Source of the DNA: Lates calcarifer
Lineage: Eukaryota > Chordata > Actinopteri > Centropomidae
Length of the DNA stretch: 64,000 nucleotides
Assembly: GCF_001640805.2 (NCBI RefSeq)
Contig: NC_066835.1
Coordinates: forward strand, 11,370,872-11,434,871
Direction: 5' to 3'
Position numbers and translations under genes: made by a program. The notes under the pieces were generated by a model. The model saw only the letters and a list, made by a program, of their open reading frames with translations, did no database searches and had not been told where the DNA came from. Of the stretch, positions 61,972 to 64,000 are shown in pieces (position 1 is the stretch's first letter; each line of letters begins with the position of its first letter).

Positions 61972-64000
61972 TGTATCAGGTTCCGGTGGGTAGTATTGAG
62001 AAGATCAGAAAGGCACGCAAGGCGGTGAAAAATATTCTTAGTGAGATCGGCCTGGAAGATTGCCAAAACCTGCTGAAGGTATGTTTTTAATCTAAAACAA
62101 CATACGGTCTGACATGAGGCTAGTACATAAGTGTAATTAACAATACACATAAGTCAGTCTCTTCAGTCTCTGTTGTATTTGTTATGGTTGCCAATTCCTT
62201 TTTTGCCTTTTCACTGCAACTCCTAAAGCTGCAAAACACTACACTCATCTTGCCTATATTTATTTATTATATATATTTTATGTTTATCATCAGTGCTTCT
62301 GTGCAAATGTTGCCATTCACATGATGGATCCAGTGCTGATGGTCCAACCATCATTACACTAAAAGTATAACCTCTCACGTTTACTTTGGGTTTAGACTTT
62401 GTAAGCTCCAAACAAAACAAATAAGAATGGCAGTATGTAAAAATCACAGAGCTGCTGTCTGCCACCCTGTCCTTGTAGAACTGTAAAAATCCATGCTAAT
62501 TTTTATAGGTCACTTAAATATAAAGCAACTTTTGAGGTGATAACATTAGTCATGTTTCAGCACTGTTTTGTAATGTTAGCCATTAATGCAGTCAACATTA
62601 TACCAACTGCAGCAGCAAACGCCTCATGGTCTTAAAATGATCTAATTCAGGTTGTAGTGAATAATGTTTGTTAAATCTGTGGAGTAATCACTTAAATATA
62701 ACCACCTGAAAACACATTAAATCAGATTTAAATTTGATGATGATGATGGTCGCATTAAAAGGAAGCTGTTCAGTGGGTTTTTTCTTTGGTTGTTATGGCA
62801 ACTGTGGGGCTGGGGGTTGGGCAATATGATGTCACGTCTACTGTCAGAGATTTTCTGTGGTATTGGGCTAATGTGGATAAATCCATGAGCAGGACTGTTT
62901 TATGGCAGTGTTGTATTAAGTCAGCGGTGATGACGAACCTTGACCTTTCATGTACTTTGATATTTATGATTTTATTCCAGCCATCCATATGAGTGGTCCA
63001 TGGACCACAGCGGTGCTTAGTTTGTCCTTTGGACAGATGAGATACCTCACTCAACTACACTTGATTTGTTTTATTGAGGTAGCAGGGATTTTTACGCTTG
63101 GCTCTGGCAGCATAAGGCATGATAAATATTCAAATCTGGAGGGATGATGCAATGTGTCTACTATGACTCAGTAAACTGCGTCTATGAGTACACAGGTTTG
63201 ACACAGGTGAAGATTAACTAAATGCAGCACTGAAGCACTCATACTTGATTATTTCCATTTTTGATTGTTTACACATTTTCAATGGGGGTACTTTGATTTT
63301 ATCCCACCATATTTATCTAATGGCTGCTGCTACTAACTTACCTCTCAGTTCAAAATTTCACATGTGAAACAATCACTCAGGTACACCCAGATAGAACAGT
63401 CTACTGTTACTGCTGTACAGATAATGCATAAAATATAATAACACTTCTCAGCGTAACACAGTACAACTCAACACCCAGCAATAAATATAAATCAGGACCT
63501 CTCTAAAACAGTTTCAACAAAAACCAAACATTACAGCTTTTATGAATGATGAAGATTTATCACAGATCAGGTGTATCAGCCTACATTCATTTTTAGCTAG
63601 GTGTACCTAACAAACTGACAGCTGTGCATATGGTTATTTGGTAGTTCATGTCTGAGATGTATATATTTTACTGCACTACACTAATACTTTGAATGTAAAT
63701 GGATATGTTTTACATTTATTGTTATTTACACTTACACACTTTTTTTCACTGCACAGGACATCAATGAAAAGTCTGAGAAAAAATCAGATGAAGACGAGGT
63801 CTTTCAGGAAACTGAATGGGTTGATTTCACAGATGGATACAGTACAAGACAACAGAAAAAGGTGAATATGACACTTTGCTCCTGTTTAGAAAAAAAAGAA
63901 TATTTGCTATTTTGATTACTTGTTAAAACTATGTACAAATTTTCACTGAAATTAACTGAGATAACAGTTTTGTTTCTCTCTGTCTATTCAGTGGCCTTAT
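60974..64000 (+). CDS. First exons of an unrecognised protein-coding gene, cut by the window end
   Basis: Exon 61957-62078 has the ATG at 61971 and 36 codons: MYQVPVGSIEKIRKARKAVK, then NILSEIGLEDCQNLLK. Exon 63757-63861 adds 35 codons: DINEKSEKKSDEDEVFQETE and WVDFTDGYSTRQQKK. Exon 63992 onward begins WPY and leaves the window. All acceptors have good pyrimidine tracts and the donors are GTATGT and GTGAAT; phase is 0 throughout. A likely untranslated first exon ends at 61144 before GTAAAT. The protein start is basic and helical, followed by an acidic lysine-rich stretch and a WVDFTDGYS patch. I do not recognise the family and assign no function. Confidence 0.7.
61021..61049. repeat. AC microsatellite in a probable 5' UTR
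   Basis: Perfect AC run within the inferred first exon of the unrecognised gene. Confidence 0.95.

Noticed and set aside
1..64000. CRISPR arrays, phage or bacterial operons, integrated viral genes
   Set aside because: No spaced direct repeats, no dense ORF blocks and no viral protein motifs were found; the content is that of a vertebrate chromosome.

Overview
The window is vertebrate nuclear DNA, almost certainly from a teleost fish and probably a percomorph. It holds multi-exon genes with GT-AG introns, long AT-rich spacers, many dinucleotide microsatellites, a tRNA-derived SINE and diverged interspersed repeats of teleost type. There are no bacterial operons, CRISPR arrays or phage genes. 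Gene models were built by hand from splice sites, reading phase and recognised protein motifs.

Layout: (1) 400-688 (+) is the last exon of a kelch-repeat protein. (2) 6301-34209 (-) is spire1, an actin nucleator, with 17 located coding exons, two candidate in-frame microexons and one small unlocated exon. (3) About 37.1-38.96 kb (-) is a baalc-like gene. (4) 40962-47.6 kb (-) is atp6v1c1, subunit C1 of the V-type proton ATPase, modelled completely at 382 aa. (5) 51.5-57.7 kb (+) is azin1, antizyme inhibitor 1, modelled completely at 435 aa and preceded by the non-AUG upstream conserved coding region (uCC) that ends near a Pro-Pro-Trp stall motif. (6) From about 60.9 kb to the window end (+) are the first exons of a gene I do not recognise.

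The azin1 / atp6v1c1 / baalc cluster has the same order and relative orientation as human 8q22.3. Spire1 next to it is a fish arrangement, since human SPIRE1 is on 18p11.

The genes are not a pathway. The most informative regulatory system is the azin1 leader: a 54-codon uCC split over two exons, starting at ATT and ending in Pro-Pro-Trp plus three codons, which in vertebrates makes antizyme inhibitor synthesis respond to polyamines. Three conserved genes (kelch, spire1, atp6v1c1) each carry a single-base indel in otherwise intact coding exons, and baalc may carry a fourth. This looks more like consensus sequence error than gene decay and matters to anyone translating this window.
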